Below, in pieces: positions 35,565 to 44,827 of a DNA stretch of 64,000 nt (position 1 is its first letter; each line of letters starts with the position of its first letter). Both the position numbers and the translations under genes were made by a program. Under the pieces are notes generated by a model. It saw only the letters and a program-made list of their open reading frames with translations, ran no database searches and had not been told where the DNA came from. Source of the stretch: Rhizobacter sp. (GTDB lineage Bacteria > Pseudomonadota > Gammaproteobacteria > Burkholderiales > Burkholderiaceae_C); the NCBI GenBank assembly GCA_023954175.1, contig JAMLIM010000004.1, forward strand, positions 23,579 to 87,578, read 5' to 3'.

Positions 35565-36527
35565 TCAGCCGGCTCGATCGGCAAGGGCCGCAAGTGCCGC
35601 GAGCGCCTTGCGACGGCGCGCGAACCAATCGTCGAGGAAGGCGTCGCCGAAGGTCGACGCGATCGCCTCGGCCGTGGCCTGCGCCGCGGTCGCTTCCTCG
35701 AGCAGTTCGAGCGCGCGGCAGGCGTGCGCGTGTTCGAGCTCGATGAAGGCGCGATCGACCTTCTCGGCGTCGTCGATATCGTTGGCGTCGATCAGCGCCA
35801 GCGCGCGCAGCGCGTGTTCGCGGGCCTGAGGCGCTTCATCGAGTGCGTTGCCCACCATCGCGCGCAGGTAGGCCGCGCGCTCGTGATGGACCCAGTTGCC
35901 GGCGCGCAGCCAGAAGCGCTCCGCGAGGCGGGCGGCGTCTTCGAGCACAACGCGCAGCAGCGGGTGGGCCAGATCCTGCCGGGGCCGCTCGACGAGGCTG
36001 GAGGCGATGTTGTTCATGCAGGCGGCGACGGCGGCGTCGAGCGGGTTCGGCTCCTGCCAGATGGGGGCATCGTCGTGCAGCGCGCCGAGCGCCGCGCGCG
36101 TGCATGCGGCCGCCGCGGCGGGCGGCAACCTGGGCACGCGGTACATCGCGACCGTGAGCGCGACGACATCCTGCGCCGCCTGCGGCGCGGCGCCCGTGGC
36201 GTCGGCCAGCGCGGCGCACAGCCGCTGCGCCTCGGCGGGCTCGCCCGCGGCCCGCGCCGCCGCTGCCGCCTGACGCCACAGCCCGGCCGCCGGCTTGTCG
36301 CCCGCAGCGCGCAGCAAGGCCGCCTGCCGTTCGTGGGCCTCGCCCCAGGCGCCACACTTCTCACCCAGCACGTGGTTGAGCAGAAATGCCAGGCCCGGCA
36401 ATCGATCGACGGGCAGTTGCGCCGGGTCCAATCCGCGCAGCAACGCGGCGGCGCGCTCGGGCTCGTCGTCGTGGCAGGCCTGGGCGGCATCGAGGCGGGC
36501 CGGCGCGCCGTCGTCTTCCTTGTTCAT
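35565..36527 (-). CDS. Uncharacterised TPR-like protein
   Basis: A 320-residue, Ala/Leu-rich, mostly helical cytoplasmic protein (no signal or membrane helix). Helical pairs such as EPERAAALLRGLDPAQLPVDRLPGLAFLLNHVLGEK, AHERQAALLRAAGDKPAAGLWRQAAAAARAAGEPAEAQRLCAALA and KVDRAFIELEHAHACRALELLEEA look like divergent tetratricopeptide-type repeats. No catalytic motif. The start has GGAGG about 8 bp upstream. It is divergent from rsmE with only 56 bp between starts, so the two share a promoter region. Function not recognised. Confidence 0.75.
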   Translation of the reverse strand: MNKEDDGAPARLDAAQACHDDEPERAAALLRGLDPAQLPVDRLPGLAFLLNHVLGEKCGAWGEAHERQAALLRAAGDKPAAGLWRQAAAAARAAGEPAEAQRLCAALADATGAAPQAAQDVVALTVAMYRVPRLPPAAAAACTRAALGALHDDAPIWQEPNPLDAAVAACMNNIASSLVERPRQDLAHPLLRVVLEDAARLAERFWLRAGNWVHHERAAYLRAMVGNALDEAPQAREHALRALALIDANDIDDAEKVDRAFIELEHAHACRALELLEEATAAQATAEAIASTFGDAFLDDWFARRRKALAALAALADRAG

Positions 36528-36583
36528 CGTCGCTTCCTCCAACGCTTGCGTCGTCGTGCAAACTGTAGCCAAGGAAGCGTCGC

Positions 36584-37357
36584 ATGAGCCCAAGAATTTT
36601 CGTCGAACCGCCGCTGGGCACGGACGCGGATCTCGCCCTGCCGCCCGGCGCCGCGCGTCACGCACAGGTGCTGCGCCTGCAGCCGGGCGCGGCGCTGCGG
36701 CTCTTCGATGGCGACGGCGGTGAATGGGACGCCCGCGTCACGCACATGGGCCGCAGCGAGGTGCGGGTGCGGGTCGGCGCGCACGAGGCGATCGACCGTG
36801 AACTGGCGTGCCATGTGACGCTCGCGGTCGGCATGCCGGCCAACGAACGCATGGACACGCTCGTCGAGAAGGCGACCGAACTCGGTGTCGCCGCGATCGT
36901 GCCGCTGATGTGCGAGCGCTCGGTGCTGCGTCTGCAGGGCGAACGCGCGGTGAAGAAGCTCGCGCATTGGCGCGGCGTCGCGATCGCCGCCTGCGAGCAG
37001 AGCGGGCGCACGCGGCTGCCGGCGCTGCACGCCGTCACCCCGCTTGCGGCCTGGTTGCAGGCACTGCCCGTGGTGGCTTCAACCGCGACCTCGGCCGAGA
37101 GCCATGCGCGCTGGCTGCTGAGCCTCGATCCGCTGGTGCCCGGCGTGGGCAGGCGTCTGGCTGCGCTCGCGCCGGGCAGCGAGACGTCTGTCTGCGTCTT
37201 GAGCGGCCCCGAAGGCGGGCTGAGCCCGGCCGAGCAGGCGCTGGCCCTGCGCTTCGGCTTCACGCCGGTGAGCCTCGGACCGCGCGTGCTGCGTGCCGAC
37301 ACGGCGCCACTCGCTGCGCTGGCCTGCATTGCCGCCTTGATCGGCCTCACGGCGTGA
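36584..37357 (+). CDS. rsmE: 16S rRNA (uracil(1498)-N(3))-methyltransferase
   Basis: A 257-residue SPOUT-class RNA methyltransferase: an N-terminal PUA-like part (PRIFVEPPLG, LPPGAARHAQVLRLQPGAALRLFDGDGGEWDARVT) and the knotted C-terminal domain (ANERMDTLVEKATELGVAAIVPLMCERSVLRL, WRGVAIAACEQSGRTRLPAL, VCVLSGPEGGLSPAEQALAL, SLGPRVLRADTAPLAAL). It methylates U1498 of 16S rRNA. The next gene, rubrerythrin, starts 124 bp downstream behind an AT-rich promoter-like patch, so it is a separate unit. Confidence 0.94.
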   Translation: MSPRIFVEPPLGTDADLALPPGAARHAQVLRLQPGAALRLFDGDGGEWDARVTHMGRSEVRVRVGAHEAIDRELACHVTLAVGMPANERMDTLVEKATELGVAAIVPLMCERSVLRLQGERAVKKLAHWRGVAIAACEQSGRTRLPALHAVTPLAAWLQALPVVASTATSAESHARWLLSLDPLVPGVGRRLAALAPGSETSVCVLSGPEGGLSPAEQALALRFGFTPVSLGPRVLRADTAPLAALACIAALIGLTA

Positions 37358-37380
37358 TCGCGACGGTCGCATCATGGCCC

Positions 37381-37425
37381 TTCACTATCACTGAGATAGA
37401 GGTAATTGACTTTTCAAATGACACT
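37381..37425 (+). promoter_or_regulatory. AT-rich promoter/operator region of the rubrerythrin operon
   Basis: In contrast to its surroundings this stretch is AT-rich. It holds TTCACT and TAATTG hexamers 16 bp apart (37381 and 37403) and an overlapping near-palindrome around ATTGACTTTTCAAAT. It is the only plausible promoter of the rbr-rubredoxin-reductase genes; which regulator (peroxide- or iron-responsive) uses it is not determinable by eye. Confidence 0.35.
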
Positions 37426-37481
37426 CGAGGCGGCATCATCTCCTTCATCGCGGCACCTGCCGCAATGACTGGAGAACCCGA

Positions 37482-37967
<486 letters not shown>

Positions 37968-37993
37968 GAATCAACGCATCCAGAGGAACACCC

Positions 37994-38158
37994 ATGAAAA
38001 GCTATCAATGCATCGTTTGCGGCTTCATCTACGACGAATCGGTCGGCATGCCGGAGGACGGCATCGCCCCCGGCACGCGCTGGGCCGACATCCCTGCCGA
38101 CTGGGAATGCCCGGACTGCGGCGTCGCGAAGGCCGATTTCGAGATGGTGGAAGTCTAG
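37994..38158 (+). CDS. Rubredoxin
   Basis: A 54-residue Fe(Cys)4 protein: [18 protein letters not shown] with C6 and C9, and [19 protein letters not shown] with C39 and C42. Length and Cys spacing match classical rubredoxins. It starts 26 bp after the rubrerythrin stop and is followed by the FAD-dependent reductase, so it should shuttle single electrons from reductase to rubrerythrin. Confidence 0.95.
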   Translation: MKSYQCIVCGFIYDESVGMPEDGIAPGTRWADIPADWECPDCGVAKADFEMVEV

Positions 38159-38166
38159 GAATGACG

Positions 38167-38238
38167 GCCCCAAGACCCCTTCGGTGTCGCCCCCCAAGGG
38201 GATCTCAGCCCTCTTGGGGCGGCCCGGCGAGGGCTGAG
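38167..38238. repeat. Nested hairpin-forming GC repeats between rubredoxin and its reductase
   Basis: Three inverted repeats share this 72-bp stretch: GCCCCAAGA (38167-38175) with TCTTGGGGC (38212-38220), CCCCTT (38176-38181) with AAGGGG (38196-38201) nested inside, and CTCAGCCCTC (38204-38213) with GAGGGCTGAG (38229-38238). The first and third are mutually exclusive. There is no T-tract, so this is not a standard terminator; it may be a REP-like element or an mRNA-stability or attenuation hairpin that lowers reductase expression relative to rubredoxin. Confidence 0.6.
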
Positions 38239-38243
38239 GCGCA

Positions 38244-39419
38244 ATGACTGAGTCCGCAGCACTTCCCATCGTCATACTCGGCAGCGGGCTCGCGGGCTAT
38301 TCCGCGGCGCGCGAATTGCGCAAGCTCGACAAGGCGACGCCGCTCGTCGTCATCAGCCGCGACCATGCGGGCTTCTATTCGAAGCCCATGCTGTCCAACG
38401 CGCTCGCCGGCAACAAGACGGCGGCGATGCTCGTCATGAAGCCGGTGGAAAAGATGATCGAGGAACTCGGCGCCGTCGTTCGTGCGCGCACCGAGGCGGC
38501 GCGCATCGACACCGATGCCCGCAGCGTGCACTGCGTCGATGGCGAGGTGTTCGCCTACCGCGACCTCGTGCTTGCGCTCGGCGCGGACCCGATCCGGCTG
38601 CCGCTCGCCGGCGACGGCGCGGCCGAAGTGCTCTCGGTCAACGACCTCGACGACTACGCGCGGTTTGCCGAGCGGCTCGACGGCGTGAAGACGGTCGCGA
38701 TCCTCGGTGGCGGCTTGATCGGCTGCGAGTTCGCAAACGATCTGCTCGCGCGCGGCATCACGCCGACCGTGATCGACCCTGCCGGCGCGGCGCTGTCGCG
38801 CCTGCTGCCGCCGGCGGCGAGCGCCTGGCTGCAGGAGCGGCTCGCGGCGGCCGGCGTGCGCTTCCGCTTTGGTGTCGCCGCCGAGGGCATCGATCGTGCC
38901 GATGGCCCTGCAACCAAGGGCTACAAGCTCACGCTGAACGACGGCAGCGTGCTCGAAGCCGACCTCGTGCTGTCGGCGATCGGCCTGCGCCCGCGCACCG
39001 GGCTGGCCCAGGCGGCGGGCCTCGCGGTCAACCGCGGCGTCGTCGTCGACCGATTGCTCGCGGCGTCGGCGCCACACGTCTACGCGCTCGGCGATTGCGC
39101 CGAGGTCGAGGGCCATTCGCTGCCCTATGTGATGCCGATCATGCAGCAGGCGCGCGCGCTCGGCGCCACCCTCGCCGGCACGCCGACGCCGCTCAGGTAC
39201 CCGGCGATGCCGGTGATCGTGAAGACGCCGGCGTGCCCGACGGTCGTCTGCCCGCCGGCTGTCGATGCGATCGGCGCATGGTCGGTGCAGTCCGGCGACG
39301 ATGCGCTCGAAGCGCATTTCCGTGCTGCCGACGGCGAGTTGCTCGGCTTCGCGTTGATGGGCGAGGCAACCGCGCAGCGCCAGGCGCTTGCGGCGCAGGT
39401 GCGGGGCCTGATCGGATAG
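38244..39419 (+). CDS. Rubredoxin-NAD(P)+ reductase, FAD-dependent
   Basis: A 391-residue pyridine nucleotide-disulfide-type oxidoreductase of the AlkT/RubB kind: FAD motif IVILGSGLAGYSAARELRKLD, FYSKPMLSNALAGNKTA, LVLALGADPIRLPLAGDGA, NAD motif VAILGGGLIGCEFANDLLARG, and HVYALGDCAEVEGHSLPYVMPIMQQARALGATLAG. No redox-active Cys pair is present, as expected for one-electron transfer to rubredoxin. Third gene of the rubrerythrin operon; separated from rubredoxin by the hairpin repeats. Convergent with priA. Confidence 0.9.
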   Translation: MTESAALPIVILGSGLAGYSAARELRKLDKATPLVVISRDHAGFYSKPMLSNALAGNKTAAMLVMKPVEKMIEELGAVVRARTEAARIDTDARSVHCVDGEVFAYRDLVLALGADPIRLPLAGDGAAEVLSVNDLDDYARFAERLDGVKTVAILGGGLIGCEFANDLLARGITPTVIDPAGAALSRLLPPAASAWLQERLAAAGVRFRFGVAAEGIDRADGPATKGYKLTLNDGSVLEADLVLSAIGLRPRTGLAQAAGLAVNRGVVVDRLLAASAPHVYALGDCAEVEGHSLPYVMPIMQQARALGATLAGTPTPLRYPAMPVIVKTPACPTVVCPPAVDAIGAWSVQSGDDALEAHFRAADGELLGFALMGEATAQRQALAAQVRGLIG

Positions 39420-39451
39420 GCATGCCGCATGCCGGTCGCACCCGGCCGACG

Positions 39452-41593
39452 TCAGATCGTCAGCGGGTCCACATCCACCGCCCAGCGCAGAACGCGTTCA
39501 TCGCCGCGGCGCGCGGCGCGCAGGCCGTGCAACATCGGCAGCCAGGCGGCAAGCATGCGTTGCAGCGCGACGCGCGACGGTGATTCGACGAGCATCTGCA
39601 TGCGCTCCACGTTCGCGACGCGCGCCACACCCGGCGGCACCGGCGGATAGATCGTCACACCGTGCGCGGCGGCGAGCGCGTCCGCCGCGTCGGACGCCGC
39701 CTGCAGGAAGTCGCGCGCGGCCTTGGCGTTGCGCGCCTCTGCGCGCAGCAAGGCGAGATGCGAGTACGGCGGCAGGCCGGCCATCTCGCGCTCCTTCAAC
39801 TGGCTCGCGGCGAACGCGGCGAAGTCGTGCCGGCGCAGCGCGGCGTAGAGCGCATGCTGCGGGTGCCAGGTCTGGACCCACATCTCGCTTTGCGCCGCCT
39901 GCTGCGCATCGCGCCCGGCGCGGCCGGCCGCCTGCATCAGCAACGCGAAAAGGCGCTCGGGCGCACGAAAGTCGCTGCTGAAGAGCGCACTGTCGGGGTT
40001 GACCGCAGCGACGAGCGTGATGCGGCGAAAGTCATGCCCCTTGGCGATCATCTGCGTGCCGACGAGCACATCGACCTCGCCCGCGTGCACCGCGCCGAGC
40101 TGCGATTCGAGCGAGCCCTTCAGGCGCGTGCTGTCGGCATCGATGCGCGCGATGCGCGCTTCGGGCAGCACCAGCGCGAGCTGCTCCTCGAGGCGCTCGG
40201 TGCCGCGGCCGATCGGTGCGATGTCGGCATTGCCGCAGTCGGGGCAAGCGCGCGGCACGGCCTGCGCAAAGCCGCAGTGATGACAGCGCAGCGAGCGGTC
40301 GATCTTGTGGAACACACGCCAGGCGCTGCAGTGCGGGCAGGCGCTCTTCCAGCCGCAGGCGCCGCAATGCAGCACCGGGGCGTAGCCGCGCCGGTTCAGG
40401 AAGACGAGGCTTTGCTCGCCGCGCGCGATGCGCTGCTGGAGCGCGGCGACGAGCTGCGGCGAGAGCGCCTGCGATTCGGCGCCTCGCTTGCCGCGCGGCA
40501 CCAGGTTCATGTCGACCGTGCGCACCTGCGGCAAGACGCCGCCGCCGATGCGCGAGGGCATGTCGAGCCGCGTGTAGCGCCCTTCCTCGGCGCGCTGCCA
40601 GCTCTCGAGCGAGGGCGTCGCCGAGCCGAGGATCACCGGCGCCGACTCGAGGCGGCCGCGATAGACCGCGAGGTCGCGCGCCGAATAGCGTGCGCCCTCC
40701 TGCTGCTTGTACGACGGGTCATGCTCCTCGTCGACGACGATCAGCCCGAGCCGTGGCAGCGATGCGAACACCGCGAGCCGCGTGCCGAGCACCAGATCGG
40801 CCTCACCGAGATGCGCCGCGAGCCAGTGGCGCAGGCGCTGCGCAGGCGTCAGCCCGCTATGGAGCGAGACGATGCGGCGCGGCGCATCGCCACCGCCGAA
40901 GCGCGCCGCGAAGCGCGCTTCGAGCTGCGGCGTCAGGTTGATCTCGGGCACCAGCACGAGCACCTGGCGCCCGCGCGCCAAGATCTGCTCGGCGGCACGC
41001 AGATAGACCTCCGTCTTGCCGCTTCCGGTCGCGCCGTGGAGCAGCACGACCGGGCTTGCGCAAGCGGCGATCAGCGCGTCGAGCCGCGCCAGGACTTCGG
41101 CCTGCTCATCACTCAGCGCGAGGGCTTCGGTGCTCGGCGCGCCGGCCGGTGTGGCGCCCCACACCACGCCGTCGAGCGCCTTGCGAAGCCGCGCGATGCG
41201 GCGCTGCAGTTGCAGATCGTCGAGCTTGCGCAATTCGGGCGGCAGTACCGACATCGCCACCTCCCCGATGCCGCGCTGATAGTAGGCGGCGGCAAAGGTC
41301 ACGAGTTCGCACCAGCGCGCCGACAAGGGCGGCAGCGACGACAGCACGTGCTGCACTGCACGCAATTCGGGCTGCGGCGCCTGTAGCGGCCCGTCCGTTG
41401 TCTTTTCACCCGGCGCGTCGCCTTCCGGAGCGTTGCCCGGCCAGACCAGGCCGGGCACATCGCGCCGACCGAGCGGGACACGCACCAGCGTCCCGCAGGC
41501 GAGCGGCTGCTCACTCGTGTAGTCCAGCGGGCCGGAGATTCCGCTGTGTTGCGGCGCCTCGACCGCCACGCGGACGCGAAACGGCTCAGGCAA
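39452..41593 (-). CDS. priA: Primosomal protein N' (PriA helicase)
   Basis: A 713-residue replication-restart helicase. The N-terminal 3'BD and winged-helix part (RVRVAVEAPQHSGISGPLDYTSEQPLACGTLVRVPLG) is followed by Walker A (LLHGATGSGKTEVYL), Walker B DEEHD (LIVVDEEHDPSYKQQEG), GSATPS, paired zinc-binding cysteines (LHCGACGWKSACPHCSAW, CHHCGFAQAVPRACPDCGN), and motif V/VI (LVGTQMIAKGHDF, QAAGRAGRD). The first codon is TTG; no ATG gives a sensible N-terminus. About 100 bp upstream lies a DnaA-box-like cluster. Confidence 0.94.
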   Translation of the reverse strand: MPEPFRVRVAVEAPQHSGISGPLDYTSEQPLACGTLVRVPLGRRDVPGLVWPGNAPEGDAPGEKTTDGPLQAPQPELRAVQHVLSSLPPLSARWCELVTFAAAYYQRGIGEVAMSVLPPELRKLDDLQLQRRIARLRKALDGVVWGATPAGAPSTEALALSDEQAEVLARLDALIAACASPVVLLHGATGSGKTEVYLRAAEQILARGRQVLVLVPEINLTPQLEARFAARFGGGDAPRRIVSLHSGLTPAQRLRHWLAAHLGEADLVLGTRLAVFASLPRLGLIVVDEEHDPSYKQQEGARYSARDLAVYRGRLESAPVILGSATPSLESWQRAEEGRYTRLDMPSRIGGGVLPQVRTVDMNLVPRGKRGAESQALSPQLVAALQQRIARGEQSLVFLNRRGYAPVLHCGACGWKSACPHCSAWRVFHKIDRSLRCHHCGFAQAVPRACPDCGNADIAPIGRGTERLEEQLALVLPEARIARIDADSTRLKGSLESQLGAVHAGEVDVLVGTQMIAKGHDFRRITLVAAVNPDSALFSSDFRAPERLFALLMQAAGRAGRDAQQAAQSEMWVQTWHPQHALYAALRRHDFAAFAASQLKEREMAGLPPYSHLALLRAEARNAKAARDFLQAASDAADALAAAHGVTIYPPVPPGVARVANVERMQMLVESPSRVALQRMLAAWLPMLHGLRAARRGDERVLRWAVDVDPLTI

Positions 41594-42009
41594 GGCGCGC
41601 TCGATGCAAGTTAGACCTCAAAGCTCGACTTTCACTTAAACAATCCGCTTAAGTCCATGATTTGACGGCACTTTCCAAACTGTCCACCTGTCCTGTGGAT
41701 AACTTTGTGGGAAACTCACCCTGGTCCGCCCCAAATGCTTGATTCATCAGGCACGGCGCCGGATTGCACGCTTTCGGGGCACTCTGACCCAGCTCAATGA
41801 AATCAACGACTTAGCGCGAAACTCGGGATTTCCCATGGTGCGGCGCGACAGCGTATTTCCGGCACGGCGACACCACCGGTTTTGGGGATAAGTCAAGCCC
41901 CAAGGTCGAAAAAATGTCGATTTCGGAGCCGCATGGCCGTCTTCTGACAACAGGGAAAACACGGACTTGCGGCGGCCGCCAGGTGTCGACTTCGGGCCGG
42001 GCGTGCGCC
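41594..42009. other. Intergenic region (416 bp) between hemE and priA
   Basis: Less GC-rich than its surroundings. The priA-proximal 120 bp hold an inverted repeat ACTTAA (41634-41639) / TTAAGT (41649-41654) and a DnaA-box cluster. The remaining about 280 bp up to hemE show no credible gene or terminator. Confidence 0.5.
41680..41714 (-). promoter_or_regulatory. DnaA-box cluster upstream of priA
   Basis: A perfect consensus DnaA box (TTATCCACA on the minus strand; 41694-41702) is followed 12 bp on by a 7/9 match in the same orientation (41706-41714) and preceded by a 6/9 match in opposite orientation (41680-41688). Located about 100 bp before the priA start, next to an AT-richer stretch. Could be a DnaA-regulated priA promoter or a DnaA-titration site. 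Confidence 0.45.
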
Positions 42010-43083
42010 CTATTCGCGCATCCGACGTGAGTGCTCATGCACCGCATGGACGAGCGCATCCACGCTTTCGGGCGGCGTGTGCTGGCTGATGCCGTGACCG
42101 AGATTGAAGATGTGCCCGCTGCCCGCGCTCGGCCGGCCGAAGCTTTCCAGCACGCCCACCGCCTCGGCGGCAACCTGCTCGGGCGCGGCAAACAACACGT
42201 TCGGGTCGAGATTGCCTTGCAGCGCCACGCTCGCCCCCACGCGCGCGCGCGCCGCGCCGAGATTCACGGTCCAGTCCAGACCGATCACGTCGGCGCCGCC
42301 GGCGGCGATCTCGTCGAGCCACATGCCGCCGCCCTTGGTGAACACGATGTGCGGCACGCGCCGGCCTTCGCTGTCGCGCTTGAGCTGGCGCAGCACGCGC
42401 TGCGTGTAGGCGAGGCTGAAGGCCTGGAACGCGCCGTCGGCGAGCACGCCGCCCCAGCTGTCGAAGATCATCAGCGCCTGCGCCCCGGCGTCGACCTGGG
42501 CGTTCAGGTAGGCCGCGACGGCGTCGGCGTTGATCTCGAGGATGCGATGCATCAGGTCCGGCCGCCGGTAGAGCATCGTCTTGACGAGACGGTAGTCGTC
42601 CGAGCCCGCGCCCTCGACCATGTAGCAGGCGAGTGTCCACGGGCTGCCCGAGAAGCCGATCAGCGGCACGCGGCCGGCGAGCGCCTTGCGGATGCTCGCC
42701 ACCGCATCGAAGACATAGCGCAGCCTGGCCATGTCGGGCACTTCGAGCGTTGCGACCGCCGCTTCATCACGCACCGGGTGCGCGAAGCGCGGGCCTTCGC
42801 CAAGCGCGAAGCTCAGGCCGAGGCCCATCGCATCGGGCACGGTCAGGATATCGCTGAAGAGGATCGCCGCGTCGAGCGGGTAGCGCTCGAGCGGCTGCAG
42901 CGTGACCTCGGTGGCGAAATCCGGATTCGTCGCCAGACCCATGAAGCTGCCAGCCTTGGCGCGCGTGGCACGGTACTCGGGCAGGTAGCGCCCGGCCTGA
43001 CGCATCAGCCAGATCGGCGTGTGCCCGGTCGGCTCGCGCAGGCAGGCGCGCAGGAAGCTGTCGTTGGCGAGGGTGGCGGTCAT
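42010..43083 (-). CDS. hemE: Uroporphyrinogen decarboxylase
   Basis: A 357-residue enzyme of haem/siroheme synthesis, decarboxylating the four acetate side chains of uroporphyrinogen III. Signature regions are [21 protein letters not shown] (substrate-binding Arg), [21 protein letters not shown] with the catalytic Asp, [54 protein letters not shown] and [19 protein letters not shown]. Divergent from cysK with 112 bp between starts. Confidence 0.95.
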   Translation of the reverse strand: MTATLANDSFLRACLREPTGHTPIWLMRQAGRYLPEYRATRAKAGSFMGLATNPDFATEVTLQPLERYPLDAAILFSDILTVPDAMGLGLSFALGEGPRFAHPVRDEAAVATLEVPDMARLRYVFDAVASIRKALAGRVPLIGFSGSPWTLACYMVEGAGSDDYRLVKTMLYRRPDLMHRILEINADAVAAYLNAQVDAGAQALMIFDSWGGVLADGAFQAFSLAYTQRVLRQLKRDSEGRRVPHIVFTKGGGMWLDEIAAGGADVIGLDWTVNLGAARARVGASVALQGNLDPNVLFAAPEQVAAEAVGVLESFGRPSAGSGHIFNLGHGISQHTPPESVDALVHAVHEHSRRMRE

Positions 43084-43195
43084 GCGCGATTGTCGCAAAC
43101 GCATGAAAGGCCGCGGCGCCCGGGCCGCTGTGCGCGGCGATTCATAATGAAGCCGTCCTGCCCCCTGCGGGCCGCACAACCGAGGAAACAGCGCC

Positions 43196-44116
43196 ATGCC
43201 CTTCAACGACATCCTGCAAACGATCGGCAGCACGCCGCACATCCGCGTCAATCGCCTGTTCGGCGCGACGCACCAGGTCTTCATCAAGAGTGAACGCGCC
43301 AACCCCGGCGGTTCGATCAAGGACCGCATCGCGCTCGCGATGGTCGAGGCGGCCGAGCGCTCGGGCGCGCTGAAGGCGGGCGGCACGATCATCGAGCCGA
43401 CTTCGGGCAACACCGGCATCGGTCTTGCGATGGTCGCCGCGGTCAAGGGCTACAAGCTCGTGCTCGTGATGCCCGACAGCATGAGCATCGAGCGCCGCCG
43501 CCTGATGCTCGCCTACGGCGCGCGCTTCGAGCTGACACCGCGCGAGAAGGGCATGAACGGCGCGATCGCGCGCGCGGGTGAACTGCTCGCGGCGACACCC
43601 GGCGGCTGGATGCCGCAGCAGTTCGAGAACCCAGCCAATATCGAGGTGCACGCGCAGACGACGGCGGCCGAGATCGCGGCCGATTTCCCGTCCGGCATCG
43701 ACGCGCTGATCACCGGCGTCGGCACCGGCGGCCACATCACCGGCTGCGCGCAGGTCCTGAAGGCGACGTGGCCGGCCCTCAAGGTGTTCGCGGTGGAGCC
43801 TGTGGCCTCGCCCGTGATCAGCGGCGGCAAGCCCAGCCCGCACCCGATCCAGGGCATCGGCGCCGGCTTCATCCCGAAGAACCTGCACACCGCGCTGCTC
43901 GACGGCGTGATCCAGGTCGAGGCCGATGCCGCGCGCGAGATGGCACGCCGCGCCGCGCGCGAGGAAGGCATGCTGGTCGGCATCTCGTCGGGTGCGACGC
44001 TCGCGGCGATTGCACAGAAGCTGCCACAGCTCGCGGTGGGCGCGACCGTGCTCGGCTTCAACTACGACAGCGGCGAACGCTACCTCTCGACCGAAGGCTT
44101 CCTGCCGGCCGAGTGA
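43196..44116 (+). CDS. cysK: Cysteine synthase (O-acetylserine sulfhydrylase)
   Basis: A 306-residue PLP-dependent beta-replacement enzyme that makes L-cysteine from O-acetylserine and sulfide. The Schiff-base lysine is K42 in [11 protein letters not shown]; the substrate loop is [19 protein letters not shown]-phosphate loop [22 protein letters not shown]; and [12 protein letters not shown] near the C-terminus; [17 protein letters not shown] fits the CysK branch. CysM-type specificity (thiosulfate) cannot be excluded by eye. Single gene. Confidence 0.9.
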   Translation: MPFNDILQTIGSTPHIRVNRLFGATHQVFIKSERANPGGSIKDRIALAMVEAAERSGALKAGGTIIEPTSGNTGIGLAMVAAVKGYKLVLVMPDSMSIERRRLMLAYGARFELTPREKGMNGAIARAGELLAATPGGWMPQQFENPANIEVHAQTTAAEIAADFPSGIDALITGVGTGGHITGCAQVLKATWPALKVFAVEPVASPVISGGKPSPHPIQGIGAGFIPKNLHTALLDGVIQVEADAAREMARRAAREEGMLVGISSGATLAAIAQKLPQLAVGATVLGFNYDSGERYLSTEGFLPAE

Positions 44117-44211
44117 ACGCCAGGCGGGCGACGACTTGAACGCGGCCCGCGCCACCCCATCTTCGCAACACGCCGCAAGCTGCCGGCGCACTTTCACAAA
44201 AAGGGACGATC

Positions 44212-44820
44212 ATGATCCGCACCCGCTGGCACTGGCTTCTCGCGCTCCTCGCCGCACTCTCGCTGTCGGGCTGCGGCTACAACGAGTTCCAGCGTCTGGA
44301 TGAGCAGGTCAAGGCCGCCTGGTCCGAGGTGCTGAACCAGTACCAGCGCCGCGCCGACCTGATCCCCAACATCGTCGCCACCGTCAAGGGCGAGGCGAAC
44401 TTCGAGCAGGAGACGCTGACGAAGGTGATCGAGGCGCGCTCGCGCGCGACGAGCATCAATGCGACACCGGAGCTCGTCAACGACCCGGCGGCGTTCGAGA
44501 AATTCCAGCAGGCGCAGGGCGAGCTGACGGGCGCGCTGAGCCGCTTGATGGTCGTCGTCGAGCAGTACCCGCAGTTGAAGGCGAACGCCGCCTTCCAGGA
44601 TCTGCGCGTGCAGCTCGAAGGCACCGAGAACCGCATCACCGTCGCCCGCAACCGCTACATCAAGACCGTCGCCGAGTACAACGTGCTCGCGCGCAGCTTC
44701 CCGAGCAACCTGACGGCGATGATCTTCAGCTACAGCCCGAAGCCCAACTTCACGGTGCAGAATGAGGCCCAGATCTCGGCGCCGCCGACGGTGAGCTTCG
44801 ACAAGGCGGCGTCGAAGTAG
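44212..44820 (+). CDS. lemA: LemA family lipoprotein
   Basis: A 202-residue protein with a lipoprotein signal (LSLSGCGYNEFQRLDE, acylated Cys about residue 22) and a LemA helical domain (VKAAWSEVLNQYQRRADLIPNIVATVKGEANFEQETLTKVIEARSRAT, FQQAQGELTGALSRLMVVVEQYPQLKANAAFQDLRVQLEGTENRITVARNRYIKTVAEYN). LemA is of unsettled function and is repeatedly found beside TPM-domain proteins, as here (gene starts 7 bp after its stop). First gene of a LemA-TPM-TPM operon. Confidence 0.93.
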   Translation: MIRTRWHWLLALLAALSLSGCGYNEFQRLDEQVKAAWSEVLNQYQRRADLIPNIVATVKGEANFEQETLTKVIEARSRATSINATPELVNDPAAFEKFQQAQGELTGALSRLMVVVEQYPQLKANAAFQDLRVQLEGTENRITVARNRYIKTVAEYNVLARSFPSNLTAMIFSYSPKPNFTVQNEAQISAPPTVSFDKAASK

Positions 44821-44827
44821 GCACGAC

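Noticed and set aside
41594-42009. Chromosomal replication origin at the DnaA boxes near priA/atp
   Set aside because: Only one perfect box; dnaA, dnaN, parAB and gidAB are absent from the window, so an oriC call is not supported.
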